The notes: generated from the sequence alone by a model not told the origin. 42,974 bases of DNA from an uncultured Marinomonas sp. (GCA_947493575.1 CANLRQ010000007.1:104208-147181); one strand, 5' to 3'. Counted from the stretch's first letter, positions 9,255 through 17,862 are shown. Numbers and translations: made by a program.

Positions 9255-9696
9255 ACCCTTTACATAAAAATATCCCACTTGATCAACACGCTGAATTATG
9301 ATGTTACTAGCAACAAAACAACTCTTATTCTAGGGAAGGTGCGAACAAGTTCTCTTGCCTCAGCATGTGGATAAAAGCCTACTATTCGAGGCGAGTATCG
9401 AATATGAATAGCCGGTCTATTTTCGAGATGCTCAACAAAGAATGCAGGCTACTCTTTAGGCTAGTTCTCCTACACCACTTGAACAGCAGATAGGTTTACC
9501 ACTAAACGCTCTGAAATTTTTTTATATCCCACCAATGCTTTGTCTTATCATCGTTCATGACTTCGTACAAAGATTTCACAAAGTTTAATCGTTTAAAAAG
9601 CACACAAGAAACAAAATAAAGATGCGCTTTTTAATAACCCATGCCACAATCCCTCAGAGTTGATATGGTTTTAAAATATATGCATTAAGGAGTTGT
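9255..9696. other. 442-bp intergenic region holding a degenerate MITE
   Basis: Apart from the IS5-type element at 9330-9442, no gene is supported here. The bases from about 9500 to 9670 are AT-rich and contain only short frames. AAGGAG (about 9687-9692) is a clear ribosome binding site for the malonyl-CoA decarboxylase gene. No nth terminator with a T-run was recognised. The MCD promoter must lie in this stretch, but I could not single out a convincing -35/-10 pair. Confidence 0.5.
9330..9442 (-). mobile_element. IS5-derived MITE, copy A (right end lost)
   Basis: CTAG followed by GGAAGGTGCGAACAAGT marks one end. The interior then matches the reverse complement of the full copy at 27213-27362 through the words CCTCAGCATGTGGATAAAAG, CGAGGCGAGTATCGAAT and TTTCGAGATGCTCAACAAAG. 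The match stops near 9442, and the second terminal repeat is not recognisable. No transposase is encoded. Confidence 0.75.
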
Positions 9697-11010
9697 ATGT
9701 TATTAAATAAATGGTTGAGTTCCGTAGCGGATGCTGGGCGAGAGATGTTATCTGGTAAAGAGGGCTCTCGTGCTCCGAAAACGTTAGAAGACTATTGCGC
9801 TGAGTTAATGTCAAACAAAGGTGAAGCCCTTGGAACAGCCATTGCAAACGAAGTTGCACTGTCTTATCAAGCTACTGATGATGAAGCTAAATTGCAGTTT
9901 TTCCATCATCTACTCGAGAAATATTCTCCAAACCCTGATGCTGTTATTGAGTATGCCAATGCTTATCGTGAAGAACCAAATTATGATACCTATGTCGCCT
10001 TAAGCGAAGCCGTTGAAGCACCTAGACAAAAATTATTTAAACGTATGAATATGGCAACTAAAGGAACCGAGGTTATTGTATCTTTACGACGTGATTTCCT
10101 TCGCCTTGTAAAAAGCCACCCTGAACTCAAACCCATTGATTTTGACCTATTGCATTTGCTTAAGTCTTGGTTCAATCGTGGCTTTTTAACCATCGCCGAA
10201 ATTGATTGGAATACACCCGCCGTAATTTTAGAAAAGCTCATTGAATACGAAGCGGTACATTTTATGTCAGGTTGGGACGATTTAAAGAAGCGCCTTGGCA
10301 CAAATCGTCGTTGTTATGCTTTCTTCCATGCCTCTTTACCAAATGAACCGCTTATTTTTGTTGAGGTTGCTTTAGTTAATGGTTTAGCCAATTCCATCCA
10401 CCCTCTGCTTGATCCTGATTCCGTTCCCATTGAAGAAAACAAACCATTAGATACTGCAATTTTTTATTCCATTAGTAACTGTCAATCTGGACTTGCAGGG
10501 ATATCTTTTGGTAATTTCTTAATCAAGCAAGTCGTTATGGAATTAAAAAAAGAGCTACCTGAATTAACTCAATTTGCTACCTTGTCACCCATTCCAACTT
10601 TTCGACGTTGGCTGTCAAAAGAATTGGAGAATAAAAATAGCCCTTATCTAACGCACACTACTCGCTCCACTTTAAGTCTATTAAATGAAACGGATTGGTC
10701 TAATAGTCAAGAACACTGTGAGTTATTACAACCCGTTTTAATGACCTTATGCGCGCAATATCTGGTCAAGGCAAAAAAGTCAGACAAACCGTATGATCCA
10801 GTCACTCGATTTCACCTTGGAAATGGTGCGCGTATTGAAAAAATAAACTGGATGGGCGACACATCAACAAAAGGTTTAGGTCAATCTGCTGGACTCCTGG
10901 TCAATTACTTCTATGCAATCGATGAAGTGGAAAAAAACCATGAGGCCTTTGTAAATAAAGGCACCATTGTACATTCAAAAGAAGTAGCAAAGTTGTTACA
11001 AGGCAACTGA
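9697..11010 (+). CDS. Malonyl-CoA decarboxylase
   Basis: Converts malonyl-CoA to acetyl-CoA and CO2. In bacteria this serves malonate catabolism or removal of malonyl-CoA, a CoA-ester inhibitor and fatty-acid precursor. It has 437 residues. The helical N-terminal domain is followed by the catalytic GNAT-like domain with LKSWFNRGFLTIAEIDW, GWDDLKKRLGTNRRCYAFFH, EPLIFVEVAL and GISFGNFLIKQ. The probable catalytic pair by alignment with the human enzyme is Ser297 (in LSPIPTFRRWL) and His373 (in TRFHLGNGARI). AAGGAG lies 5 bases before the ATG. No malonyl-CoA synthetase or malonate transporter gene is adjacent, so it stands alone between two MITE copies. Confidence 0.93.
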   Translation: MLLNKWLSSVADAGREMLSGKEGSRAPKTLEDYCAELMSNKGEALGTAIANEVALSYQATDDEAKLQFFHHLLEKYSPNPDAVIEYANAYREEPNYDTYVALSEAVEAPRQKLFKRMNMATKGTEVIVSLRRDFLRLVKSHPELKPIDFDLLHLLKSWFNRGFLTIAEIDWNTPAVILEKLIEYEAVHFMSGWDDLKKRLGTNRRCYAFFHASLPNEPLIFVEVALVNGLANSIHPLLDPDSVPIEENKPLDTAIFYSISNCQSGLAGISFGNFLIKQVVMELKKELPELTQFATLSPIPTFRRWLSKELENKNSPYLTHTTRSTLSLLNETDWSNSQEHCELLQPVLMTLCAQYLVKAKKSDKPYDPVTRFHLGNGARIEKINWMGDTSTKGLGQSAGLLVNYFYAIDEVEKNHEAFVNKGTIVHSKEVAKLLQGN

Positions 11011-11050
11011 TTTATTCTTGACGCATTACTTTCACCAACAACTGTGCGTA

Positions 11051-11119
11051 TTAAGGAAGGTGCGAATAAGTCTACTATTCACATGCTGAGGCAAGAGAAC
11101 TTATTCTCACTTTCCTTAA
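11051..11119. mobile_element. IS5-derived mini-MITE, copy B (69 bp, both ends intact)
   Basis: TTAA (11051-11054) precedes GGAAGGTGCGAATAAGT, and the right end ACTTATTCTCACTTTCC is followed by TTAA (11116-11119). The terminal repeats match at 15 of 17 positions, and TTAA is a perfect 4-bp target duplication fitting the YTAR preference of IS5. The interior is cut down to about 30 bp but still contains CACATGCTGAGGCAA, shared with the full copy. It lies 40 bp after the malonyl-CoA decarboxylase stop codon and could form a long hairpin in the transcript. Confidence 0.85.
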
Positions 11120-11269
11120 ACCTCTGTAAGTCTTGACCTTAATCATAAAAACCTAATTCGACTTTAACTATACTTTTAGCCGTTATACCTGAAGTAATAG
11201 TCGTGCAAAAGCCTCACCCTGTATTTTTACACTATACTTATTCACAACCTTATTGAAAAAGACATATTT

Positions 11270-11599
11270 ATGATAAATAAAGCATCTCAAGCCTATGTTC
11301 GCTGCTTCTGGATCGGTAGAATGCAACTCATGAATGGAGCTTATTTACCGATTCATTGTACCCACATTTCTAATAAATATATTGAAGTAGAAGCACCTCA
11401 AGGTATTTCTGGGTCGAAGAAAGTTAAATTAGAGCTAGATGCCATCCATGAAGGGAACACCCGATCTATAAAAGCCATTTGTGCGGCAGATCTTGATGTG
11501 CTGAATGAACATGATAAACATTATATAAAGTTACACTTTGAACGCATTAGCGATGAGGATGTGCGTTTTATTGAGCAGTTTGTCGAGGCTCATACCTAA
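11270..11599 (+). CDS. Small PilZ-like protein (uncertain)
   Basis: A 109-residue soluble protein with no signal peptide. The pattern of short beta-strand segments and the ending HFERISDEDVRFIEQFVE resemble a PilZ domain, whose members often bind cyclic di-GMP. The binding motifs RxxxR and DxSxxG are poor: RCFWIGR and HISNKYIEV are the nearest stretches. It may therefore be a degenerate PilZ that does not bind the nucleotide, or something else. The ATG at 11270 follows an A-rich stretch with only a weak ribosome binding site. It converges on the acetyltransferase gene, with 10 bp between the stop codons. Confidence 0.55.
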   Translation: MINKASQAYVRCFWIGRMQLMNGAYLPIHCTHISNKYIEVEAPQGISGSKKVKLELDAIHEGNTRSIKAICAADLDVLNEHDKHYIKLHFERISDEDVRFIEQFVEAHT

Positions 11600-11609
11600 G
11601 GAAGCAAAC

Positions 11610-12101
11610 TTACAGTGTATCCAGTATTTTTAGCATATTAATACCTGTCACTTTGAAACCAATTTCTTGATAGAGCTTTAATGCTCTGCTGTTGTTGTAA
11701 GCAACTCTTAATTGAATCTCATTAATTCCTTGTCGCTGTAAATACGACTCCAGTTCAACCATAGCCTGCTTGCCTATTCCTTGACGACGATACAAGTCAT
11801 AAACATAAAAATCACAAATAAAAGCTGACTTGTTTGTATGGTCAATTGAAAGCCAGATATAACCAGCTAAATGAGTTCCATCCTTATTATCAACAGAAGA
11901 TGATATATCGATACATAACAAATCATCTTTACTTTTTTCAGGCCCTAGAGGAAAGCTCTTATCTAAATCCAACCTTGCAATCTCAACTGCTGGCTCAATA
12001 AGGTACCCATAATTTTCCACAATTTCCCTACTGTAGTCCTCTACAAAGTATTCACAGTATTGTGAAAATTCTTCTGATCGAATCTTTCTTAAACTAATCA
12101 T
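11610..12101 (-). CDS. GNAT family N-acetyltransferase
   Basis: A 163-residue acetyl-CoA-dependent acetyltransferase of unknown substrate. The GNAT core is clear: a beta-strand with FICDFYVYDLYRRQGIGK forms the acetyl-CoA pyrophosphate-binding motif A (R-R-Q-G-I-G-K). It is followed by a helix, then LRVAYNNSRALKLYQEIGF, the usual motif B with the N-x-x-A-x-x-L-Y-x-x-x-G-F pattern. The N-terminal 80 residues are acidic and give no hint of the substrate. It is probably transcribed alone; the rbsK-nucleoside hydrolase terminator lies just upstream of it. Confidence 0.88.
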   Translation of the reverse strand: MISLRKIRSEEFSQYCEYFVEDYSREIVENYGYLIEPAVEIARLDLDKSFPLGPEKSKDDLLCIDISSSVDNKDGTHLAGYIWLSIDHTNKSAFICDFYVYDLYRRQGIGKQAMVELESYLQRQGINEIQLRVAYNNSRALKLYQEIGFKVTGINMLKILDTL

Positions 12102-12158
12102 GTATCAAGTCAGCCCTTGTAATTTTCCCCTTGTAATCTGGAAAGAAGCACTACAAAT

Positions 12159-12188
12159 AAAAAAACGACCTCAAAGTAGGCCGTTTTT
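12159..12188 (-). terminator. Terminator of the rbsK-nucleoside hydrolase operon
   Basis: Read leftward, the stem CGGCCT...AGGTCG (one mismatch) has a 5-nt loop and is followed by seven T after AAAAA-flanked arms. It lies 25 bp after the nucleoside hydrolase stop codon and before the acetyltransferase gene. Confidence 0.75.
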
Positions 12189-12213
12189 GCATTGATGTTA
12201 TCAATATGGTGAT

Positions 12214-13155
12214 TTACGACAAGGTTTTTTCAAATAAACTCAATAACCTTGAACTGTCTACTTCCATGCAAACTTGAGTCATAGGAACACCATCCCAATG
12301 TGGTTCAGGGAAAGTCATGCCCTCTGGCGCAAAAATAGTTTGCCCGATAGCAATACCTTCACACGCAACACGAATTGCACCCAATTCAATACCAAAAATA
12401 TCAGGCTCCATCGCATAAGCAACGGTTGATGCATCATGGAAAAAGCAACCTTCTACATCTAAACGGTCTTTATAAAACTGAATGTAATGTTGCGCGGCTT
12501 GGAACAAAAAGTCACCATGTTCAGGTCGAGACTCTTTAATACGCTCTAATAAATCCACTTCCAACAACACTTGGTGAGTTACATCCAAACCTATCATGGT
12601 TACCTGCCAACTTGCTGTGAATACTTTGTCAGCAGCGTGAGGGTCATTAATAATATTGGCTTCAGCTACCGGAGAGACATTCCCATACTCAATTGCGCTA
12701 CCTCCCATCAAGATAACTTCATCTACAAGATCCGCAATTTCTGGAGCCATTTCTAAAGCCGTAGCCAGATTCCCCAATGGGCCGAGTGCAATCAAAGTTA
12801 CCTCACCTGGGTGAGCTTTAACCGTATCAATGATAAATTGTGCGGCACTTATGTCTAACGCTTTACCTTTAGGATCAGGCCAATCTATATTACCAAATCC
12901 ATCTTTACCATGAACAAAATCAGCATGTGGACGTGGTTCTATTTCCAAAGGAACCGCAACACCTCCAGCAACAGGTACATCGACTCCTGCCAACTCTGTC
13001 AGGATTAACGCATTGTGAGTGGCTAAATCAACAGAAACATTACCAAATGTCGTTGTTAACCCTAAAACATCCAGTTGCTCAGCTTCAAAAGCAAATAGAA
13101 TGGCCATCGCATCGTCTATGCCGGGATCTGTATCAATAATTACTTTACGAGACAT
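12214..13155 (-). CDS. Inosine-uridine preferring nucleoside hydrolase family protein
   Basis: Hydrolyses the N-glycosidic bond of ribonucleosides to give a free base and ribose. It has 313 residues. The Ca2+-binding signature DTDPGIDDA stands at residues 8-16, and TTTFGNVSV, ALGPLGNLATAL, LMGGS and the late HDASTVAYAMEP (catalytic-site histidine and metal aspartate) match the IunH/RihA/B/C family. Base specificity cannot be read from the sequence. AGGAAAAG lies shortly before the ATG. It is 41 bp downstream of the ribokinase gene and cotranscribed with it, so the released ribose would be phosphorylated at once. A cytoplasmic location is expected, since there is no signal peptide. Confidence 0.93.
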   Translation of the reverse strand: MSRKVIIDTDPGIDDAMAILFAFEAEQLDVLGLTTTFGNVSVDLATHNALILTELAGVDVPVAGGVAVPLEIEPRPHADFVHGKDGFGNIDWPDPKGKALDISAAQFIIDTVKAHPGEVTLIALGPLGNLATALEMAPEIADLVDEVILMGGSAIEYGNVSPVAEANIINDPHAADKVFTASWQVTMIGLDVTHQVLLEVDLLERIKESRPEHGDFLFQAAQHYIQFYKDRLDVEGCFFHDASTVAYAMEPDIFGIELGAIRVACEGIAIGQTIFAPEGMTFPEPHWDGVPMTQVCMEVDSSRLLSLFEKTLS

Positions 13156-13196
13156 ACTCTTTTCCTATCTTATTCTGCTGTGTATTTGCACTCTGT

Positions 13197-14093
13197 TTAT
13201 GACAATTGTTTCGACAAAAATTCATCAACTTCAAGTTTTGTAGGGATAGCTGGTGCAGCACCTAAGCGCGTAACACACAAAGCCGACGCGGCACACGCTC
13301 GAATCAAAGCATCCTTTATAGGCGCTTTTTCCATCAGTGCAGCAAGACAAAATCCAATAAAAGTGTCTCCAGCCGCTGTTGTATCTACAGGGGTTACTTT
13401 AAAAGCAGGCACATAAACATCTTCGTCCCCACATAAATAACGTACCCCATCACTACCTAAAGTCATAATAATGGCTAAGTTTGGATACTGTCTCTGCAAT
13501 GATTCTTTAGCTGCATCAACTGTATCCACTTGCATTAAATCCATTGCTTCAACTTCATTCACAATCAAAAGACGGATAAAAGGCATTAACTCTTGAGTTA
13601 AAGCGACATCCATAGGAGCAGGATTAAATGCAACAGGAATATTGTTGTTATGAGCCTGTTTAACAATATAACCTATTTGGTTGGTTTCATTTTGCAGCAA
13701 AACCCAATCATCCACTGATATTTGCTGAATAACAGAATCTACCTGCTGTTCACTTAATGTATGGTTTGCCCCCGCAAAAAGGATAATTGCGTTTTCCGCC
13801 TCTTTATTTAGCTGAATAATCGCATGACCAGTAGGGGTTTGAGTTTGCTCAATTAAAGAAGTTAAAACACCAACTGAGCTTAGTTCATGCAAAACGTTAC
13901 TATCATCTAAATGAACTGCCCCAACATGTTTCACTTCTGCATTTGCTTTGGCCAATGCAATAGATTGATTTGCCCCTTTGCCTCCTAATTGCATTTGATA
14001 ACTTTCTGATGCCATTGTTTCACCGGGACGAACAAAATGGTCTACTTTATATAAATGATCTAAATTAATAGAACCAAAATTATACACTGTCAT
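13197..14093 (-). CDS. rbsK: Ribokinase (PfkB family)
   Basis: Phosphorylates D-ribose to ribose 5-phosphate. It has 298 residues. The N-terminal substrate site (FGSINLDH; GGKGANQSIA), the central NPAP stretch, and the C-terminal ATP/anion-hole motif DTTAAGDTFIGF with its catalytic aspartate define the ribokinase subgroup of PfkB kinases. Pairing with a nucleoside hydrolase supports ribose as substrate over other sugars. It is the first gene of a two-gene leftward operon, with AGGAG 8 bases before the ATG. Palindromes upstream (14155-14190) suggest local control. No ribose or nucleoside transporter gene is adjacent. Confidence 0.9.
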   Translation of the reverse strand: MTVYNFGSINLDHLYKVDHFVRPGETMASESYQMQLGGKGANQSIALAKANAEVKHVGAVHLDDSNVLHELSSVGVLTSLIEQTQTPTGHAIIQLNKEAENAIILFAGANHTLSEQQVDSVIQQISVDDWVLLQNETNQIGYIVKQAHNNNIPVAFNPAPMDVALTQELMPFIRLLIVNEVEAMDLMQVDTVDAAKESLQRQYPNLAIIMTLGSDGVRYLCGDEDVYVPAFKVTPVDTTAAGDTFIGFCLAALMEKAPIKDALIRACAASALCVTRLGAAPAIPTKLEVDEFLSKQLS

Positions 14094-14154
14094 CTTCTAC
14101 TCCTTTTTTTGAGTATTGAAGTATGGTTTATTATTTATACCAACCCAAAATATA

Positions 14155-14190
14155 AAACAATTGTTTCAAAAGATGCAATTGAGAAACAAT
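14155..14190. promoter_or_regulatory. Overlapping palindromes upstream of rbsK, candidate operators
   Basis: AAACAATTGTTT (14155-14166) is a perfect 12-bp palindrome. ATTGTTTC (14160-14167) is also repeated in inverted form as GAAACAAT (14183-14190) across 15 bp. Both lie 62-97 bp upstream of the rbsK start codon, between that gene and the argG terminator, the only place a promoter for the operon can be. The regulator is unknown and not encoded nearby. Confidence 0.5.
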
Positions 14191-14208
14191 AAGATTAAAA
14201 ATACAAAA

Positions 14209-14246
14209 TAAAAAACGCCCCTCTCAGACGAAAGGAGCGTTTTTAT
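14209..14246 (-). terminator. Intrinsic terminator of argG
   Basis: Read leftward from argG, an imperfect stem (CGCTCCT against AGGGGCG, one mismatch) has a loop of about ten bases and is followed by six T. It begins about 15 bp after the argG stop codon. Confidence 0.75.
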
Positions 14247-14260
14247 TGAGATCCATTTTA

Positions 14261-15502
14261 TTATTTAGATGGTGTTTGCTTATCTAATAATGAACGACCT
14301 TTTTGTGTTGCGATACGCATACGTAGTGCATTTAACTTAATAAAGCCTGCTGCATCTTTTTGATCATAAGCACCGGCATCATCTTCAAATGTTGCAATGG
14401 AGCTATCAAACAAACTGTTTTCAGACTGACGTCCAACAACAATGACATTGCCTTTATACAGTTTTAAACGTACCACGCCTGATACAAACTCTTGAGATGT
14501 ATCAATCAATGCTTGCATCATACGGCGTTCTTCAGACCACCAAAAGCCGTTATAAATTAGCTTCGCATAACGAGGCATCATTTCGTCTTTCAAATGAGCT
14601 GCTTCACGATCCAATGTAATAGATTCAATGGCTCTGTGAGCTCTCATCATAATGGTACCGCCGGGAGTTTCATAACAACCACGAGCTTTCATACCAACAA
14701 ATCGGTTCTCAACGATATCTGTACGACCAATGCCATTTGCTCCACCAATTTTATTTAGTGTTTCCAAAATAGTCGCTGGTGACATTGCTTCACCATTAAT
14801 AGAAACTGGATCGCCTTTTTCATAACCAATTTCAATATAAGTCGCTTCATTTGGTGCGTCTTCAGGAGACACAGACCAACGCCACATATCAGACTCTGCT
14901 TCAGTCCATGGATCTTCTAACATATCGCCTTCATAGGAAATATGTAATAGGTTTGCGTCCATTGAATAAGGTGATTTTTTCTTATTTGTAGAGAAATCAA
15001 CTGGGATTTTATGCTCTTCGCAATACGCCATTAAAGTCTCGCGAGAAGTAAGATCCCATTCACGCCAAGGTGCTATAACTTTTACGCCCGGCTTAAGCGC
15101 ATATGCGCCTAATTCAAAGCGAACTTGGTCATTACCTTTACCCGTTGCGCCATGGGAAATTGCATCCGCACCCGTCTCATTAGCAATTTCAATAAGTCGT
15201 TTGGAAATAAGAGGACGGGCAATAGAAGTACCTAGAAGATATTCGCCTTCATAGATAGTGTTCGCACGGAACATTGGGAAAACAAAATCTCTTACAAATT
15301 CTTCGCGTAAGTCTTCAATATAGATTTCTTTAATACCCAACGCTTGAGCTTTAGCACGAGCAGGCTCAACTTCTTCACCTTGACCAAGATCAGCCGTAAA
15401 CGTTACTACTTCACACTGATATTCTTCTTGAAGCCACTTCACAATTACGGAAGTATCAAGACCGCCAGAATAGGCTAAAACAACCTTATTCACGTCAGAC
15501 AT
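14261..15502 (-). CDS. argG: Argininosuccinate synthase
   Basis: Condenses citrulline and aspartate with ATP, the penultimate step of arginine synthesis, in the cytoplasm. It has 413 residues, the usual size for this form. The N-terminal ATP-pyrophosphatase loop AYSGGLDTS (residues 10-18), [10 protein letters not shown], the citrulline/aspartate region [14 protein letters not shown] and [16 protein letters not shown] are all intact. AAGGAG stands about 10 bases before the ATG. The neighbouring motY and rnt repeat the Pseudomonas gene order. A TATAAAAT-like -10 element lies about 25 bp upstream of the start codon; no convincing ArgR box was seen. Confidence 0.97.
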   Translation of the reverse strand: MSDVNKVVLAYSGGLDTSVIVKWLQEEYQCEVVTFTADLGQGEEVEPARAKAQALGIKEIYIEDLREEFVRDFVFPMFRANTIYEGEYLLGTSIARPLISKRLIEIANETGADAISHGATGKGNDQVRFELGAYALKPGVKVIAPWREWDLTSRETLMAYCEEHKIPVDFSTNKKKSPYSMDANLLHISYEGDMLEDPWTEAESDMWRWSVSPEDAPNEATYIEIGYEKGDPVSINGEAMSPATILETLNKIGGANGIGRTDIVENRFVGMKARGCYETPGGTIMMRAHRAIESITLDREAAHLKDEMMPRYAKLIYNGFWWSEERRMMQALIDTSQEFVSGVVRLKLYKGNVIVVGRQSENSLFDSSIATFEDDAGAYDQKDAAGFIKLNALRMRIATQKGRSLLDKQTPSK

Positions 15503-15669
15503 TCTTTTCTTTCTCCTTATGAGATTTTATACGTACTGCTAAACAACTGTTTCAGCAATATGACATTAAACTATTGGGGTAAGCTAGTGTAAGTTTTCGC
15601 CCATTTCTTAGCAAGCAGCAAACTAAGTATTCCTGCATTTAAAGACTTGATTTGTACAATAATCGAGAC

Positions 15670-16545
15670 TTATTCTTCAAATTTTTCCAAGCGAATCGTC
15701 ACTCGGCGGTTACGCTCACGCCCAGCAGAAGAGCGATTGTCTATAGCTGGGTAACGTTCCCCATGGTATCGAGAAATAATTTTATCGGCTGGTACGCCTT
15801 TTTCTAGTAGATAAGCGGTCACCACTTCAGCACGTAGTTTAGATAATTCACGGTTATCTCGGCGAGAACCACGAGAGTCGGTATGACCATCAATATAAAT
15901 ATATTCAACGGTTTGGTCCGAAGAGACATATAAAGCAATTAAATCAAGACGGTTTTTAATTCTAGAAGACAACTCAACCCCTTTGTTTGCAAATAATACC
16001 GCGGAACGAGCAATTTGATCGTAATTAACGGGTAATAATCCAGATAAACAACGTCTAAATTCATTATAGGCAGGTGCAAAATTAATATTAGAAAGGCTTA
16101 CTTCGATGGTTTCTCTACTACTTTCCCATGCGGTTCCAGCAACAATTGGATGACGACCTTTATCCAATGAGGTTAACATTCTTTCAGCAACTCGACCGCC
16201 CACTTCAACCGTTAACCCATAACCAGGATAAGGTAATATTTCTAATGTTTCTGGATTTGAACCGGGAGCCCAATTAGGTGCTTGAGAAATAATGTAAATA
16301 TCACCTGGCCCCATTTTTTCATTTTCAGGTTTTAAAACAAATTTCATAGGTTCACCAGCCTCCTTAATAAAATGACCTTCGCCATAATGGGGAACTGGAT
16401 GAGTTAGGCTACATGAAAATATATCGCCAGATAATAGCCACTCAGCATTCTCAAAACCACTTTGATAACGAGTTAATGCCTGTGCTGAATGAGTCATACT
16501 ACAGAGAGCAACAATGGTTAAAAGTGATTTAATAGTATGTTGCAT
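15670..16545 (-). CDS. motY: Sodium-type flagellar motor protein MotY (OmpA family)
   Basis: Periplasmic T-ring component that helps hold PomA/PomB (MotA/B-type) stators around the flagellar basal body. It has 291 residues and a signal peptide (about residues 1-23, ending AQA). An N-terminal domain of about 150 residues precedes an OmpA/MotB-like peptidoglycan-binding domain. The hallmark YIDGHTDSRGSRRDNRELS begins near residue 218, and RNRRVTI ends the domain. The length and two-domain layout match Vibrio MotY (293). It lies upstream of argG and divergent from rnt. Its presence implies a polar, probably Na+-driven flagellum; no other flagellar gene is in the window. Confidence 0.9.
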   Translation of the reverse strand: MQHTIKSLLTIVALCSMTHSAQALTRYQSGFENAEWLLSGDIFSCSLTHPVPHYGEGHFIKEAGEPMKFVLKPENEKMGPGDIYIISQAPNWAPGSNPETLEILPYPGYGLTVEVGGRVAERMLTSLDKGRHPIVAGTAWESSRETIEVSLSNINFAPAYNEFRRCLSGLLPVNYDQIARSAVLFANKGVELSSRIKNRLDLIALYVSSDQTVEYIYIDGHTDSRGSRRDNRELSKLRAEVVTAYLLEKGVPADKIISRYHGERYPAIDNRSSAGRERNRRVTIRLEKFEE

Positions 16546-16677
16546 TACATTTCCTATCTAGAGCTCTCGTTCAAGCCGTGACTAATATGTTATCATTTAA
16601 TCCTATCTAGCCATTATAAATAGAGCAAGTGGCGGGATAAGGATTTCTTTTTTTGTCAAACCAATAGACTTTTTACT

Positions 16678-17328
16678 ATGCATGAAATAAAAGATCGTTT
16701 CCGTGGCTTTCTCCCTGTAGTTATCGACATAGAAACCGCAGGCTTTAATGCTAAAACAGACGCATTACTTGAAATTGCTGCCAGTATCCTCAGAATGGAC
16801 GAAAGTGGTGAGCTTTACATTCATGAAACCATTGAATTTTTAGTAAAACCTTTCGAAGGGGCAAACTTAGAAAAGTCCGCCTTAGAGTTTACTGGTATCG
16901 ATCCTTTCGAACCCAATCGAAACGATATGAATGAACAAGAAATGCTAGGGCAGCTTTTTAGCAAAGTTCGTAAAGAGCTTAAATCAGTAGAATGCAAAAG
17001 AGCGGTACTTGTTGGGCACAATGCCTCTTTCGATCATGGTTTCTTAAATGCAGCCATTGAACGATGCGAAATAAAACGCAATCCATTCCATCCATTTTCA
17101 AGCTTTGATACTGCCAGCTTAGCAGGCTTAGCCTTTGGTCAAACCGTTTTAGCCAAAGCTTGTGAAGTTGCTGGAATAGACTTTAGCAATGCTGAAGCAC
17201 ATTCAGCAAAATACGATACCGAAAAAACCGCTGAACTTTTTTGTGAGATCGTTAATAGATGGAAACGCATGGGCGGTTGGGCATTAGCCAACCCGGACAT
17301 GGAAGATAGCATGGCTTCTTTTATGTAA
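16678..17328 (+). CDS. rnt: Ribonuclease T
   Basis: 3'-5' exoribonuclease of the DEDD family that trims tRNA 3' ends (end turnover) and matures 5S and 23S rRNA. It has 216 residues (E. coli 215). The catalytic acids are in [20 protein letters not shown] (Asp17, Glu19), [13 protein letters not shown] and [12 protein letters not shown]; these are ExoI, II and III with the DEDDh histidine. An in-frame stop just upstream limits the start to 16678 or later. The ribosome binding site is weak. In Pseudomonas pyrC sits between motY and rnt; here it does not. Confidence 0.95.
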   Translation: MHEIKDRFRGFLPVVIDIETAGFNAKTDALLEIAASILRMDESGELYIHETIEFLVKPFEGANLEKSALEFTGIDPFEPNRNDMNEQEMLGQLFSKVRKELKSVECKRAVLVGHNASFDHGFLNAAIERCEIKRNPFHPFSSFDTASLAGLAFGQTVLAKACEVAGIDFSNAEAHSAKYDTEKTAELFCEIVNRWKRMGGWALANPDMEDSMASFM

Positions 17329-17350
17329 AAAAAGCTCATCCTTTTCATTT

Positions 17351-17421
17351 CCTAAACGGTTTTAGGACACTTGGACTCAAGACAAGACTTGGATTCAAGA
17401 CAAGTTAAAAGACCGTTTAGG
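17351..17421. repeat. 10-bp inverted repeat enclosing a tandem duplication
   Basis: CCTAAACGGT (17351-17360) and ACCGTTTAGG (17412-17421) are exact reverse complements. The enclosed 51 bp contain two near-identical copies of GACTTGGA(C/T)TCAAGACAA. CCTAAACGGTTTTAGG also forms a small stem by itself. The region lies between the rnt stop and the DUF454 gene. There is no T-run after it, so a terminator is unlikely. It could be a small structured RNA or a decayed repeat. Confidence 0.6.
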
Positions 17422-17478
17422 TTGCCTATTGTCGATTATTCACCTACCGTATAATCTACTTTTAATAAAATACGAGAT

Positions 17479-17847
17479 ATGCACATCAAACGTATTGCTT
17501 ACCTTTGTTTAGGGTGGTTTTCTCTTATTGCTGGTATCCTTGGTATTTTTTTACCTTTGCTACCAACAACACCTTTTGTCTTATTGGCTGCATGGTGCTT
17601 TTCTCGTTCTTCAACTCGCTTTCATTCATGGCTGACCCAACATCGCTTTTTTGCCCCTATTATTAAAGATTGGCAATCAGGCAATGGTATCCCGAAAAAA
17701 ACACGTAATAGAGCCATTATCTTAATGTGGATCAGTATGGGGTTGTCTATGCTCATCATTGCACGACCATGGGCTATTGCGACTCTGTTTGTAATTGGTA
17801 TTGTTATGAGCCTTGTCTTATTCCGTATGCCAGTAAAAGCACCCTAG
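17479..17847 (+). CDS. DUF454 (YbaN-type) inner-membrane protein
   Basis: A 122-residue membrane protein of unknown function. Hydrophobic segments near residues 8-40 and 78-115 flank a polar middle. The stretch GIFLPLLPTTPFVLLAAWCFSRSS is the characteristic DUF454 signature (read here as GIFLPLLPTTPF plus LAAWCFSRSS), and HRFFAPIIKDWQ follows as in YbaN. The ATG at 17479 follows TACGAGAT. The DUF748 gene follows after 15 bp, so the two are probably cotranscribed, but no shared function is known. Confidence 0.88.
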   Translation: MHIKRIAYLCLGWFSLIAGILGIFLPLLPTTPFVLLAAWCFSRSSTRFHSWLTQHRFFAPIIKDWQSGNGIPKKTRNRAIILMWISMGLSMLIIARPWAIATLFVIGIVMSLVLFRMPVKAP

Positions 17848-17862
17848 GAGCTCTACAGAAAT

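Noticed and set aside
9441..9520. Minus-strand frame KALVGYKKISERLVVNLSAVQVV-like in the 9.3-9.6 kb gap, thought of as an EAL or transposase remnant
   Set aside because: Only about 22 codons between stops, no further matching fragments in the neighbouring frames, and NLSA-type words arise easily. Too weak to call a pseudogene.
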